64,000 bases of DNA from assembly GCA_951813535.1 (NCBI GenBank), contig OX638345.1:509029-573028 (forward strand). The letters are read 5' to 3'. This document shows, in pieces, positions 24,252 through 33,113 of this stretch. A program made the translations under genes and the position numbers. The notes below the pieces were generated by a model. That model saw nothing but the letters and a program-made list of their open reading frames with translations. It searched no databases and had not been told where the DNA came from. The stretch is from an uncultured Dehalococcoidia bacterium. Its GTDB lineage: Bacteria > Chloroflexota > Dehalococcoidia > Lucifugimonadales > UBA3495. Each line of letters starts with the position of its first letter. Positions within the stretch are counted from its first letter, which is position 1.

Positions 24252-26543
24252 GTGACCACGACCCCCGCCGCTCCCCTCACCACCGTCGGCCGCAGCGTTC
24301 CGCGCTACGAACTGGGCGACAAGCTGACCGGCGCCGCGCAGTACTCGGCCGACATCTCATTGCCGGGGATGCTCCACGGCGTCATCGTGCGCAGCCCGCA
24401 TCCCCATGCTGACGTGCTGTCTGTAGATGCGAGCGAGGCCCTGGCACTGCCCGGCGTCCGCGCCGTGGTCACGCCGGCCGACGCGCCCGATGCCCGCCTT
24501 GCCCCTGACCTGCTCGTGCTGGACACCCGCGTCCGCTTTGCGGGCGACGAGGTGGCCGCCGTGGCCGCCGACGATCTTGACACCGCCCGCCGCGCCGCCT
24601 TGCTGGTGCGGGTCGAGTACGACGTGCTGCCTTTCGTAACCGATCCGGTGGCCGCCCTGGAACCCAACGCGCCGCAGATCCATCCCCACGGCAACCTGGC
24701 CATACCGGGGCCGTTGGCGCTGCAACGCGGCGACCCGTACTCTTTACAAAGCAATGCCGGCTTCGCCGCCGCGGATATAATCCTCGAGGAAACCTACCAC
24801 CTGCCCACCCACTCGGCGACGCCGCTGGAGCCCCGGGCCGCCCTGGCATCATGGGACGGCGACCAACTGACTGTATGGAAGTCCACCCGGGGTGTCCACG
24901 TGGACCGCGCCGTGCTGGCTGAGGCGCTGGGGCTGGATCCCGCCAACGTGCGCGTCATCGGTCCCAACATGGGCGGCAGCTACGGCAACAAGGACGAGTC
25001 CCGCATGGCCGCGTTGGCTGCGGTATTGTCCATGCGGTCCGGCCGGCCCGTTCGCATCGAGTACAGCCGGGAGGAGGAATTCGTCGCCGGCCGCACCCGT
25101 CACGGCGGCCGCATCAACCTGCGCATCGGCATGACTCGCGACGGCGACATCACCGCCATCCACGGCGACGCCCTCATGGACTCGGGCGCGTACCAGGCGA
25201 CGGCGCCCCAGATGACCCGTCGTATCGGGCAGGGCATACTGTACCTCTACCGCTGCCCCAACGTCCGTTTCGACGCCCGGACGGTCACCACCAACCGGCC
25301 CGTGGCCGGCAGCTATCGCGCCCTTGGCGCGCCCCAGGGGCACTTCGCGCTGGAAACCCTTATGGACCGCGCCGCAGAAGCCATTGGCATGGACCCGCTG
25401 GCTTTCCGGTTGCGGAACCACGTCCCGCTGGAGGGCCAGGCCGGTCCACGCCTCACGCCGCTCGACCAGATCGTGGACGGGCAACCCGTAGAGGGTGGCA
25501 TCCCCTTCTCCAGCAACGGCCTGGAGGAGTGCTTGCGACGAGGCGCCGCCGAGTTCGGCTGGGATGAACCGTTTGACCGTGCTGTCCCCGCCGACCCATT
25601 CATCCGGCGCGGCCGGGGAGTCAGCATCATGCTCTACCGCGGCGGCGTCGGTTTCGACTCGGCCGCCGGCCTCTCCATCAGAGAAGATGGCAGGGTCAGC
25701 CTGGTAAGCGGTTTGATTGACGTGGGCGAGGGCGCGGTAACCGTGCTCTGCCAGTTGGCCGCTGAAGCTATGGCGGTGCCCTACGAGGATGTCGTCCCGC
25801 GCTTCGCCGATACCGAGGGAACTCCCGACGCTCCCATCACCGCCGGATCCGCGGCCACCTTCTCCACTGGAACCGCCGTGGTTCAGGCGGCCGAACGGCT
25901 CCGCGAACAGTTGCTGGAGGCAGCCGCCGGCCGGTTGGAAGCCGACGCCTCCGCCCTTTCCATTGCCGATGGTGCGGTCTGCGTTGCTGACGATCCTGCC
26001 CGCCGTGTCTCTTACGCCGAGCTGGCCCGGGCGGTCGCCCCGCAGACTCTTGCCGCCGAGGCCACCATCACTCCCGGCAGCCCCGACTATATCGTTAACT
26101 CTTTCGGCGCGCACTTCTGTGAGATCGAGGTGGACACCGCCACCGGCCGGGTCAGGGTCAGCCGCTACGTTGCGGCCCACGACTCCGGACGCATCATCAA
26201 CCCTCGCACCGCGCTGAACCAGGTGGAGGGCGCGATATCACAGATGCTCGGTTTCGCCCTCAGCGAGGAGCTGATCACCGACGAGCCCACCGGCATCACC
26301 CTCAACGGCAGCTACCTGGAGCACAAGAGTCCCACCATCCAGGACTACCCCGACATCACCACAATTTTTGCTGATGTGATCGACCCGGTGGGTCCCATGG
26401 GCGCAAAGGCGCTGGGCGAGGTCCCGTCGGTGGGCGTCGCGCCCGCCATTGCCAACGCCCTCTACGACGCCATCGGCATCCGGTTCACGCGCCTGCCCAT
26501 CACCCCCGACCGGGTATTGGATGCGTTGGCCGGGCGCAAATAG
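24252..26543 (+). CDS. molybdopterin-binding large subunit, xanthine dehydrogenase/aldehyde oxidase family
   Basis: 763 residues from GTG 24252. Catalytic subunit of a molybdenum hydroxylase that inserts water-derived oxygen into a substrate C-H bond. N-terminal a/b hammerhead domain (~15-125) with GAAQYSADISLPGMLHG, then the cofactor-binding domain with GPNMGGSYGNKDE, GSYRALGAPQGHFALE, and the catalytic glutamate (Glu723) in GAKALGEVPSVGVAPAIANA. It lacks the AYxCSFR loop of true CO dehydrogenase, so CO is an unlikely substrate; the loop is closer to 4-hydroxybenzoyl-CoA reductase/aldehyde-oxidase-like members. Substrate unknown. Complex partners: small subunit at 22790 and FAD subunit at 27014. 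Confidence 0.9.
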   Translation: MTTTPAAPLTTVGRSVPRYELGDKLTGAAQYSADISLPGMLHGVIVRSPHPHADVLSVDASEALALPGVRAVVTPADAPDARLAPDLLVLDTRVRFAGDEVAAVAADDLDTARRAALLVRVEYDVLPFVTDPVAALEPNAPQIHPHGNLAIPGPLALQRGDPYSLQSNAGFAAADIILEETYHLPTHSATPLEPRAALASWDGDQLTVWKSTRGVHVDRAVLAEALGLDPANVRVIGPNMGGSYGNKDESRMAALAAVLSMRSGRPVRIEYSREEEFVAGRTRHGGRINLRIGMTRDGDITAIHGDALMDSGAYQATAPQMTRRIGQGILYLYRCPNVRFDARTVTTNRPVAGSYRALGAPQGHFALETLMDRAAEAIGMDPLAFRLRNHVPLEGQAGPRLTPLDQIVDGQPVEGGIPFSSNGLEECLRRGAAEFGWDEPFDRAVPADPFIRRGRGVSIMLYRGGVGFDSAAGLSIREDGRVSLVSGLIDVGEGAVTVLCQLAAEAMAVPYEDVVPRFADTEGTPDAPITAGSAATFSTGTAVVQAAERLREQLLEAAAGRLEADASALSIADGAVCVADDPARRVSYAELARAVAPQTLAAEATITPGSPDYIVNSFGAHFCEIEVDTATGRVRVSRYVAAHDSGRIINPRTALNQVEGAISQMLGFALSEELITDEPTGITLNGSYLEHKSPTIQDYPDITTIFADVIDPVGPMGAKALGEVPSVGVAPAIANALYDAIGIRFTRLPITPDRVLDALAGRK

Positions 26544-26565
26544 ATCACGTGGGACACCGTCATGG

Positions 26566-26943
26566 CTATATCTCGCCGCCCCAACCCAGCCGCAGCCCCC
26601 GCACCGGAATGAGTTCCTGTCCTATCGGGTCCACCGCGAGTTTGAAAATTTCCAGCGTCGTCGCGCCCAGTAGAAAATGACCATCCGGCCCGAAAATCAC
26701 GGGGCAGATGTTGGAACGCTCCCCAATGCGGATCGAGGCTACCCCGTAATTGCGCATCTCGCTTTCGCCATTGGCGTAGAAACAAGGGTATTCCCCTTCC
26801 GGTTCGATATGCAATCGCTCAAACAATGAAGCCGGAAACATGGAATCGGACGCTCCCGTGTCGACCACCGCCTCCACTGGCCGCATGTCACTCCCCAGGC
26901 CCCTCGGATTCCCAACATGAACTAAGACGCTGAAGTACCCCAC
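26566..26943 (-). CDS. retropepsin-like (clan AA) aspartic protease
   Basis: 125 residues from GTG 26943, with AAGGAG six bases upstream; the frame is open far upstream, but that part is a shadow of the FAD-subunit gene. Hallmarks: VEAVVDTGASDSMFP (catalytic Asp in DTGAS) and the C-terminal flap-side LLGATTLEIF, the pattern of single-domain bacterial retropepsins that work as dimers. Cytoplasmic, no signal peptide. It sits antisense between the large and FAD subunit genes of the molybdenum hydroxylase. Target unknown. Confidence 0.8.
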   Translation of the reverse strand: MGYFSVLVHVGNPRGLGSDMRPVEAVVDTGASDSMFPASLFERLHIEPEGEYPCFYANGESEMRNYGVASIRIGERSNICPVIFGPDGHFLLGATTLEIFKLAVDPIGQELIPVRGLRLGWGGEI

Positions 26944-27013
26944 ATCGTTCTCCTTACTGCCTCTAGCTGTTTGTAACTGTAACATATAGGGCATCAATTT
27001 CAGGAACTTCCCC

Positions 27014-28003
27014 ATGACCTTCCAACTCCTCCAACCCACATCTCTGGCCGAAGCCTGCGCCCTGCTGGCCGCTGCGCCGCACGACGCCGTGCCCATCGCC
27101 GGCGGGACTGACCTGCTGTCCGAGATCCGCGACGGCACCGCTGAGCCTTCCACCCTGGTCGCTCTGGATTCCATATCCGACGCCGGCCTGACCGGGATAA
27201 GCGGTACGCCCGACGGCGGCCTCCTCATCGGCGCGCTGACCACCATCGCCGACATTGCTGCCCACGACGGCATCCGCAGCCACTATGCCGCCCTGGCCCA
27301 GGCGACCGCTGGTTTGGCGACGCCGCAGGTGCGTAACCTGGGCACCCTGGGCGGCAACCTCAACCAGAGGCCCCGTTGCTGGTACTACCGCCACCCGCTC
27401 ACCGTATGCCTGAAGCGCGGCGGGGATCGCTGCTACGCAGTCCAGGGCTTGGGCAAGTACCTGTGCGTGACAGGCGGCGACCGCTGTTTCATCGTTCATC
27501 CATCGGACACCGCCGTGGCCCTGACGGCCCTCGGCGCGTCGGTAAGCATCGCCTCTCCTGACGGCGAGCGCACCGTGGCCATCGCCGACTACTTCGTTGG
27601 TCCCGATGTCGACCTGCTGCGGGAGAACATCCTGCAACCGGGCGAACTTCTGGCCGCCGTATCCCTGCCTGCGCCGGCCGCCGGACAGCGCAGCGTTTAC
27701 CTCAAGGCCCAGGAGCGTGAGTCGGGCGACTTTGCGCTGGTCAGTGTCGCGGCCGCCCTGGCCGTGGTCGACGGCGTTATCACGGACGCCTCTGTGGTGC
27801 TGGGCGGCGTTGCTCCCACGCCGTATCGCGCCAGCGGGACCGAGGATTACCTGCGCGGCCGGTCAGTGTCAGGCGTGTCGACGTCGGACGCAGGAGACCT
27901 GGCCATCGCCGACCCCAGGCCTCTGCCCGACAACGCCTACAAGCTCCCGATGGCGTCCAACCTGACGGCCCGAGCCGTTTCCACGCTGCTGGCCGGGGGA
28001 TGA
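27014..28003 (+). CDS. FAD-binding subunit of molybdenum hydroxylase, with predicted extra [4Fe-4S] site
   Basis: 329 residues. FAD-binding PCMH fold with IAGGTDLLSEI near 28 and LGTLGGNLNQRP near 110, then the CO-dehydrogenase-type C-terminal domain. Between them lies a Cys-rich insertion with Cys122, 132, 140, 151 and 158 (RCWYYR...VCLKRGGDRC...LC...RCFIVHPSD). By comparison with HcrB (4-hydroxybenzoyl-CoA reductase) and PaoB (E. coli aldehyde oxidoreductase) this should hold a [4Fe-4S] cluster. It completes the three-subunit enzyme but is separated from the large subunit by the antisense retropepsin gene. Confidence 0.88.
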   Translation: MTFQLLQPTSLAEACALLAAAPHDAVPIAGGTDLLSEIRDGTAEPSTLVALDSISDAGLTGISGTPDGGLLIGALTTIADIAAHDGIRSHYAALAQATAGLATPQVRNLGTLGGNLNQRPRCWYYRHPLTVCLKRGGDRCYAVQGLGKYLCVTGGDRCFIVHPSDTAVALTALGASVSIASPDGERTVAIADYFVGPDVDLLRENILQPGELLAAVSLPAPAAGQRSVYLKAQERESGDFALVSVAAALAVVDGVITDASVVLGGVAPTPYRASGTEDYLRGRSVSGVSTSDAGDLAIADPRPLPDNAYKLPMASNLTARAVSTLLAGG

Positions 28004-28147
28004 CGGGAAGGATTCCCGCCATTCCGGGTTGTGCCGCGCGTTGTCCCTTCACTTGGTCGGGGCGGCCTCCGTATGCCGCTCAACCTTGACATCCCTCTAC
28101 CCCTGTAACAGAATAACGCCATCCTCACCCCGCACAGGAACGAGAGT

Positions 28148-28942
28148 ATGACAACAGTTCAGAGTGGTTCCCGCACTACCGTAAATGTCAACGGGACTGC
28201 CGTCGAAATGTATTCCGGCGGCAACGGTCCGCCGCTGGTTTTCTTCCATGGCGCCGGTGGATCCAACGGCTGGCAGGCCTGGCACGAGGACCTGGCGGCG
28301 GAGTACACCGTTTACGTTCCGAGCCAGCCGGGTTTCAATGGCACCGAGGCCCCCGCCTGGGTCAAGACCATCCATGACGTGGCCCACTTCAACCACATGT
28401 TCGTCGACGCACTAGGCCTGCAGGACATCATCCTGATGGGCTCGTCAATGGGCGGCTGGGTTTCAGCTGAAATGGCGGCCATGGACGACCACAACGTCGA
28501 TGCTCTGGTCTTGGTGGACCCGGCCGGAATCAAGCCTCGGGAAGGCGAGATAGCGGAGATCTTCATGGTCTCCGCAGAAACCAGACTCAACCAGCGCTTC
28601 TACGATCCCAGCCAGGTGGAGAACTACGACAACTACGCCCGCGAACTGTCCCCCGAGGAACAGTTGGTTGTCCACTCCAACGCCATCACCGCCTCGCAGC
28701 TGTGCTGGAAGCCCTACCTGCACAACCCCAGCCTTCCCCATACGCTGTCCCGCGTCGGCACGCCCACTCTGATTGTCTGGGGCAACCAGGACGCCATCAT
28801 CCCTGTCGAATGCGGGCACCTGTTCCAGCAGGCGATCCGGGGCAGCCAGTTGCGCATCATCGACAACTGCGGGCACTCACCGGCCGTGGAAAAGCGCGCC
28901 GAATTCGTCGGCGCCGTAACCGGATTCCTGAACAGCCTGTAG
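28148..28942 (+). CDS. alpha/beta-fold hydrolase
   Basis: 264 residues with the complete triad: nucleophile Ser100 in GSSMGG, Asp215 in WGNQDAIIP, His243 in NCGHSP; oxyanion-hole motif HGAGG near 34. The cap region (~130-195) is helical. Resembles ring-cleavage C-C hydrolases (MhpC/BphD-like) and related esterases. With the LLM oxidoreductase 64 bases downstream it probably forms a small catabolic operon; the substrate cannot be told. A TTGACA at 28086-28091 may belong to its promoter, but the matching -10 is poor. Confidence 0.85.
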   Translation: MTTVQSGSRTTVNVNGTAVEMYSGGNGPPLVFFHGAGGSNGWQAWHEDLAAEYTVYVPSQPGFNGTEAPAWVKTIHDVAHFNHMFVDALGLQDIILMGSSMGGWVSAEMAAMDDHNVDALVLVDPAGIKPREGEIAEIFMVSAETRLNQRFYDPSQVENYDNYARELSPEEQLVVHSNAITASQLCWKPYLHNPSLPHTLSRVGTPTLIVWGNQDAIIPVECGHLFQQAIRGSQLRIIDNCGHSPAVEKRAEFVGAVTGFLNSL

Positions 28943-29006
28943 CCCAATCACTGGAACACTCCCGCCGCTGGCGGACCCCGCGCGCCACCCAGAAGGAGCA
29001 AACATC

Positions 29007-30158
29007 ATGGCTCACGATCTCGAAGTATTCTGGTTCTCCGAACAGCCTTACGGCCACGTCACCGAGGATGACCTGGAAGGCTGGGAATCGGGTCGGATGC
29101 ACTTCCCCAACACCTATTTCGACCCCGAAAAGGCCCATGTCCTCTACTCCAACTACCACGACCAGTACCAACTGGCCGATGAGGTCAATTTCGACGGCAT
29201 CATGTCCAACGAGCATCACAGCTCCTACTGGTGCATGAAGCCCTCCGTCAACGTGGACGCCGCCGTCATCACCCAGCGCACCAGGAAGGCGAAGATCGCC
29301 ATGCTGGGCAACGTCATCGCCGTCAACGACCCAGTGAAGATGGCCGAAGAGATCGCCATGCTGGACTGCATCAGCGGCGGCCGCATCATCTCCGGTTTCG
29401 TGCGCGGCACCGCGGTGGAGACCCTCCACGCCGGCTACTCGCCCACCGAGAACCGCCCCCGGTTCGAGGAAGCCCACGACCTCATCATCAAGTGCTGGAC
29501 CGACCCCGGCCCCTTCCGCTGGGAAGGCGAGTACTGGCCCCACCGCATGGTCAACCCCTGGGTGGTGCCCATCCAGAAGCCGCACCCGCCGGTCTGGTTC
29601 CCCGGCACCGGCAGCCCCGAGTCGGTGATCTGGGCCGCCAAGCACCGCTACCCGTACATGAACCTGGGCTCCCTGCTCGACCTCACCAAGCAGCTCAAGG
29701 GCATCTACCACGAGACCGCCGCCGAGGAAGGCTACGAGGCTGGCCCGGAGCACTTCGGGTACCTGATCCGCTGCCTCGTCGCCGACACCGACGAGAAGGC
29801 CCAGGAGATCGGCCGCACCTTCTTGTGGACCGAGAACCACCGCAACCGCGGGCCGATGGAATTCAACGACCCGCCCGGCTACCAGTCCCGCGAGGCCCTG
29901 CGCATCAAGATGTCGCGCCCCCTCATCGGTACCGGCACCATGGGTCGCCGCATGACCTACGAGGACCTGCAGGACGCCTACAACATCATCGTCGGCAGCC
30001 CCGAGACCGTAACCGAGAAGCTGCGCCACATCCGCAGGGACCTCGATCCCGGCTACATCCTCATCTACGGCAACGAGGGCCACATGGCCCACGAGGACGT
30101 GATGCGCTCCGTGGAGCTTCTGGGCACCAAGGTGATACCGGCGCTGAAGGAAGGCTAA
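29007..30158 (+). CDS. LLM class flavin-dependent oxidoreductase
   Basis: 383 residues, luciferase-like TIM barrel. Visible features: the N-terminal FWFSEQPYG strand, DGIMSNEHHSSYW, the family segment AEEIAMLDCISGGRIISGFVRG, PPVWFPGTGSPESV, and a C-terminal SPETVTEKL. Such enzymes use FMNH2 or F420 for monooxygenation or hydride transfer. AAGGAG precedes the ATG. Follows the alpha/beta hydrolase and is closed by a strong terminator, so the two are likely co-transcribed. Substrate unknown. Confidence 0.9.
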   Translation: MAHDLEVFWFSEQPYGHVTEDDLEGWESGRMHFPNTYFDPEKAHVLYSNYHDQYQLADEVNFDGIMSNEHHSSYWCMKPSVNVDAAVITQRTRKAKIAMLGNVIAVNDPVKMAEEIAMLDCISGGRIISGFVRGTAVETLHAGYSPTENRPRFEEAHDLIIKCWTDPGPFRWEGEYWPHRMVNPWVVPIQKPHPPVWFPGTGSPESVIWAAKHRYPYMNLGSLLDLTKQLKGIYHETAAEEGYEAGPEHFGYLIRCLVADTDEKAQEIGRTFLWTENHRNRGPMEFNDPPGYQSREALRIKMSRPLIGTGTMGRRMTYEDLQDAYNIIVGSPETVTEKLRHIRRDLDPGYILIYGNEGHMAHEDVMRSVELLGTKVIPALKEG

Positions 30159-30184
30159 TCCTCCGGTTCACTATGAATAATCCG

Positions 30185-30219
30185 CGCCCCGGCAGGACCA
30201 CGCAGCCGGGGCGTTTTCT
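30185..30219 (+). terminator. rho-independent terminator after the hydrolase/LLM pair
   Basis: A 9-bp perfect GC stem (30185-30193 with 30205-30213), 11-base loop and TTTT at 30214-30217. Confidence 0.8.
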
Positions 30220-30246
30220 TGCCAATGGAGGCGGGACCTCGCTGGC

Positions 30247-31266
30247 TTATGCCGGCGCTCCGGCGCGCAGGTAGGCATCCAGTTCGGCCAATAACTCGGC
30301 GCGCCTTTGGGGTTCCAGGAACGACGCGTGGAACGAGTTCCGTGCGATGCGGGCCAGGGTGGCGTCGTCGATGGACAGGTGGTCCTGCATGGCCTGGTAG
30401 TTCTCGTTGATATACCCGCCGAAATAGGCCGGGTCATCGGAGTTGATGGTCACCGAAAGGCCCGCTTTCAGCATCGCGAGCAACGGATGCTGGTCAAGCG
30501 CACCAACCACGCCCAGCATGTGGTTGGAGAGAGGACATACGGTCAGGGGCATACCCAGTTCGGCCAGTCGGGCGGTCAGCGCCGGATCTTCCAGCGCCCG
30601 GTTGCCGTGGTCGATGCGCTGAACTCCCAGCAGGTCCACCGCCTCCTCGATGTAATCGGGCGGGCCCTCCTCGCCGGCATGGGCCACGCACCTGAACCCG
30701 GCAGCGCGGGCCGCCGCGAACACCCGGGCGAACTTGCTCGGCGGATTGCCCACTTCCCCGGAGTCGAGCCCAACGCCGTAAATTGCGCGTTGGAACGGCA
30801 TTGCCTGCTCCAGCGTGGCGAATGCGTCCGTCTCGTCGAGGTGCCGCAGAAAGCACATTATCAATCGGGAGGTGATGCCGTGCGTCTGCTGGGCGTACTG
30901 CAGCCCGCGCTCGATGCCGCGGCACACGGCCGCGAAGGGAATGCCCCGGTCGGTGTGCGCCTGTGGGTCGAAGAAGATTTCGGCGTGACGCACGTTCTGA
31001 GCAGCCACGCGATCGAAGTAGGCGCAGGTGAGGTCCCTGAAGTCCTTCTCGGTTTCCAGGGCGTTCACACCCTGGTAATAGATATCCAGGAAGTCCTGCA
31101 GGTTTGAGAACTGGTAGGCCGCACGGGCCTCATCCACCGTGGAAAACGGCAATGAGATCCCATTGCGCCGGGCGATGGCCAGCATCAGCTCGGGTTCAAA
31201 TGTGCCTTCAATATGGACGTGGAGTTCAGCCTTGGGCAGGTTGCGGATGAATTGAGACACCTTCAT
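30247..31266 (-). CDS. adenine deaminase (adenosine deaminase superfamily)
   Basis: 339 residues. Zinc amidohydrolase that turns adenine into hypoxanthine for purine salvage. Metal ligands in ELHVHIEGT (His16, His18), a later His in VAHAGEEGPPDYI and Asp-Asp in NSDDPAYFGGY; SNHMLGVV is also present. The IEGTxEPEL and DDPAYFGGY wording matches the Aah1-like adenine deaminase branch rather than true adenosine deaminase (which has LDG). Full length. Stands alone, convergent with the LLM gene. Confidence 0.85.
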   Translation of the reverse strand: MKVSQFIRNLPKAELHVHIEGTFEPELMLAIARRNGISLPFSTVDEARAAYQFSNLQDFLDIYYQGVNALETEKDFRDLTCAYFDRVAAQNVRHAEIFFDPQAHTDRGIPFAAVCRGIERGLQYAQQTHGITSRLIMCFLRHLDETDAFATLEQAMPFQRAIYGVGLDSGEVGNPPSKFARVFAAARAAGFRCVAHAGEEGPPDYIEEAVDLLGVQRIDHGNRALEDPALTARLAELGMPLTVCPLSNHMLGVVGALDQHPLLAMLKAGLSVTINSDDPAYFGGYINENYQAMQDHLSIDDATLARIARNSFHASFLEPQRRAELLAELDAYLRAGAPA

Positions 31267-31688
31267 CTGGTATTGGTACCCTTGTATGTATGGAGTCCTC
31301 GGTCGGTAGGCATCTTACGTAACCGCTTTCTATCAAGCTGTCATCATTATCTGGCCTCGGTCAGGATCCGACCAACCAGCCGCCGGAATACGCCGCGATT
31401 CTAGTCGATGTCCTGGAGTTTCATCCAAGCGTTGCAAAAATTGGCGTGGCAAGCCTCGGTAACTTTGGAATAGGCGAAGATGTTGCGGTCTCCCCGTTCC
31501 TCTGCCAAACGTTTGGCCGTGCAATGCCGGTGTGCCTGCTTGTTGTGCCGCCAGACGGGCGTGCTCCCGCCAGTGGGTTTCGTGTTCCTGGGACGTCTGA
31601 GTTTATTGTCTCATTCTTTCCAGGTCCGTCACAGCCGTAGGGGCGAATGATCATTCGCCCCTGAATTCCCGCCGTACGTGCAGCTGCC
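31267..31688. other. intergenic region with a palindrome and a possible gene relic
   Basis: No complete gene. On the minus strand a frame ending with TAG at 31401-31403 stays open for about 65 codons and reads like normal protein (…CTAKRLAEERGDRNIFAYS…), but has no start codon, so it may be a decayed gene end. A perfect palindrome lies at 31639-31662. Confidence 0.35.
31639..31662. repeat. perfect 24-bp palindrome (GGGGCGAATGATCATTCGCCCC core)
   Basis: Exact inverted repeat, 12 bp per arm, just after the Rieske gene stop. It resembles dispersed palindromes seen in many environmental genomes. It could also act as a transcript end for the Rieske gene, but no T-run follows on either strand. Confidence 0.7.
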
Positions 31689-32993
31689 CTACTTCCCGTT
31701 CCGGTGCTGTGACCCGTCGGGATAGAGGTCGTCCCACAGGGCGTCGCGCCAGTCCACGCCCACCGGCAGGATGGCCTGCGACGGACGCAGCATGTAGTAA
31801 TTGTCGCCGACGCCGGGCGGGGCGCCGCCCTCGGCCACAGTGCGCGCCGCCTGCAGCAGTTGCCGGCGGGCGTAGATGATAGCCATGTCGGTTCGGCTCA
31901 GGTTTTCGCGCGACCGGTCCACGACGTGGCCCATGCTCTCCTGCACGGCGACGTCCTGGGCGTTCACGCCGTCGATGCCGCTGAAGGTCTCCGTCTTCTG
32001 CACCGACCGGTTGATCATCCAGTTGTTGTCCCGATTGACCCGGGTGCGGAAGTCGCCCAGCATGTGCTCCGGTCCACGACCGTAGCCGCGGTCCATGTCG
32101 ACGCGCTCGTCCTCGTCGATGGGGTCGTCGTAGGACAGATCCCAGTTCCAGACCATCACATTGTGGTCGTCCATGGGCACCCACATGTGGCCGGAAGCCA
32201 GGAAGCCAACGGGCCCGGCCTTGCCACGATAGCCGCGCTGGCTGGCGCGGATCTGGTGGAAAGGCATCACGAAATGGTACGCCCGCACGTGGTTGCCCTC
32301 GTCGCCCAGCGAGCGGATCCCGACGTAGCGATAACCGTAGTCGGTGATGTCCACCTCCAGTTCCGGCGGCTTGCCCCGGACGTGGGGCGAGTCGACCCGC
32401 AGGCCGGCGTGGGCGGTGTCGATCCGCAGCGTGCGGTGCAGGATGGTGGCGTGGGCCGAGTCGATGCCGCCCTCCAGGGCCTGCAGCCAGTTGCACTCCT
32501 GGATGTTCTTGGTGACGTGGCGGTGAGTTTCCGGCACGGCGGCCCACTCGAACCTGGGCGGCGGGGGCATGTGTTCCTTCGGCCCCATGTAGGCCCAGAT
32601 GACGCCGCCCAACTCGACGGTGGGGTAGGACGTGGTCGTCATCTTGGACGGGAAGTCGCTGTCCTCCGGTTCGTTCATCATGTCCAGGCACTGCCCGTTC
32701 ACGTCGAACTTCCAGCCGTGGTACACACAGCGCAGGCCGCAGTCTTCGTTGCGGCCCAGCCACAGCGACACCAGGCGGTGCGGGCAGAACTCGTCAAGCA
32801 GGCCGATGCGCCCATCGGTGTCGCGGAAGGCCACCAGTTCCTCGCCCAGGAGCTTGACCCGCACCGGCTCTCCGTCCGGCTCCGCCAGTTCCCAGGACAG
32901 CAGGGCCGGCATCCAGTAGCGGCGCATCAGCTCACCCATGGGGGTGCCGGGCCCGACTTGCGTCAGCGTCACATTCTCTGCTTGCGAAATCAT
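31689..32993 (-). CDS. Rieske non-haem iron oxygenase, alpha subunit-type
   Basis: 434 residues. Rieske [2Fe-2S] ligands Cys70, His72, Cys89 and His92 (CPHRLVSLWLG...CVYHGWKFD), followed by a catalytic domain with DSAHATILHRT carrying the likely mononuclear-iron histidine. Hydroxylates or demethylates an aromatic or similar substrate using electrons from a reductase that is not encoded beside it. Closest in style to the phthalate-dioxygenase/vanillate-demethylase-like single-component group. GGAGG precedes the ATG. Confidence 0.9.
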   Translation of the reverse strand: MISQAENVTLTQVGPGTPMGELMRRYWMPALLSWELAEPDGEPVRVKLLGEELVAFRDTDGRIGLLDEFCPHRLVSLWLGRNEDCGLRCVYHGWKFDVNGQCLDMMNEPEDSDFPSKMTTTSYPTVELGGVIWAYMGPKEHMPPPPRFEWAAVPETHRHVTKNIQECNWLQALEGGIDSAHATILHRTLRIDTAHAGLRVDSPHVRGKPPELEVDITDYGYRYVGIRSLGDEGNHVRAYHFVMPFHQIRASQRGYRGKAGPVGFLASGHMWVPMDDHNVMVWNWDLSYDDPIDEDERVDMDRGYGRGPEHMLGDFRTRVNRDNNWMINRSVQKTETFSGIDGVNAQDVAVQESMGHVVDRSRENLSRTDMAIIYARRQLLQAARTVAEGGAPPGVGDNYYMLRPSQAILPVGVDWRDALWDDLYPDGSQHRNGK

Positions 32994-33113
32994 AGGGCAT
33001 ACCTCCTCTGCATGGTGTCAGAGTAGCAGCAAATCGGCCGATTTGCTATGCTGGCGCCGCCGATACGGTCGAGAGCCGGCACATAGCCTGGCAAGGATGC
33101 AAAAATAACCACT

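Noticed and set aside
24252-26543. Large subunit as CO dehydrogenase CoxL
   Set aside because: The AYxCSFR active-site loop is absent; the loop reads GSYRALGAPQ.
28086-28114. TTGACA upstream of the alpha/beta hydrolase as a full promoter
   Set aside because: The best -10 at the right distance (CAGAAT) is too poor to list.
29231-30274. 347-codon plus-strand frame inside the LLM gene
   Set aside because: Out-of-frame Arg/Pro/His-rich shadow of a clear LLM oxidoreductase, running into its terminator.
30247-31266. Adenosine deaminase (add) assignment
   Set aside because: HIEGT and DDPAYFGGY match the adenine deaminase branch better than the adenosine enzyme.
31639-31662. Palindrome as a standard terminator
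   Set aside because: No T-run on either side; kept as a repeat with an uncertain secondary role.
31651-32763. 370-codon frame overlapping the Rieske gene
   Set aside because: Same strand, other frame; no motifs, whereas the Rieske frame has full Cys/His ligands.
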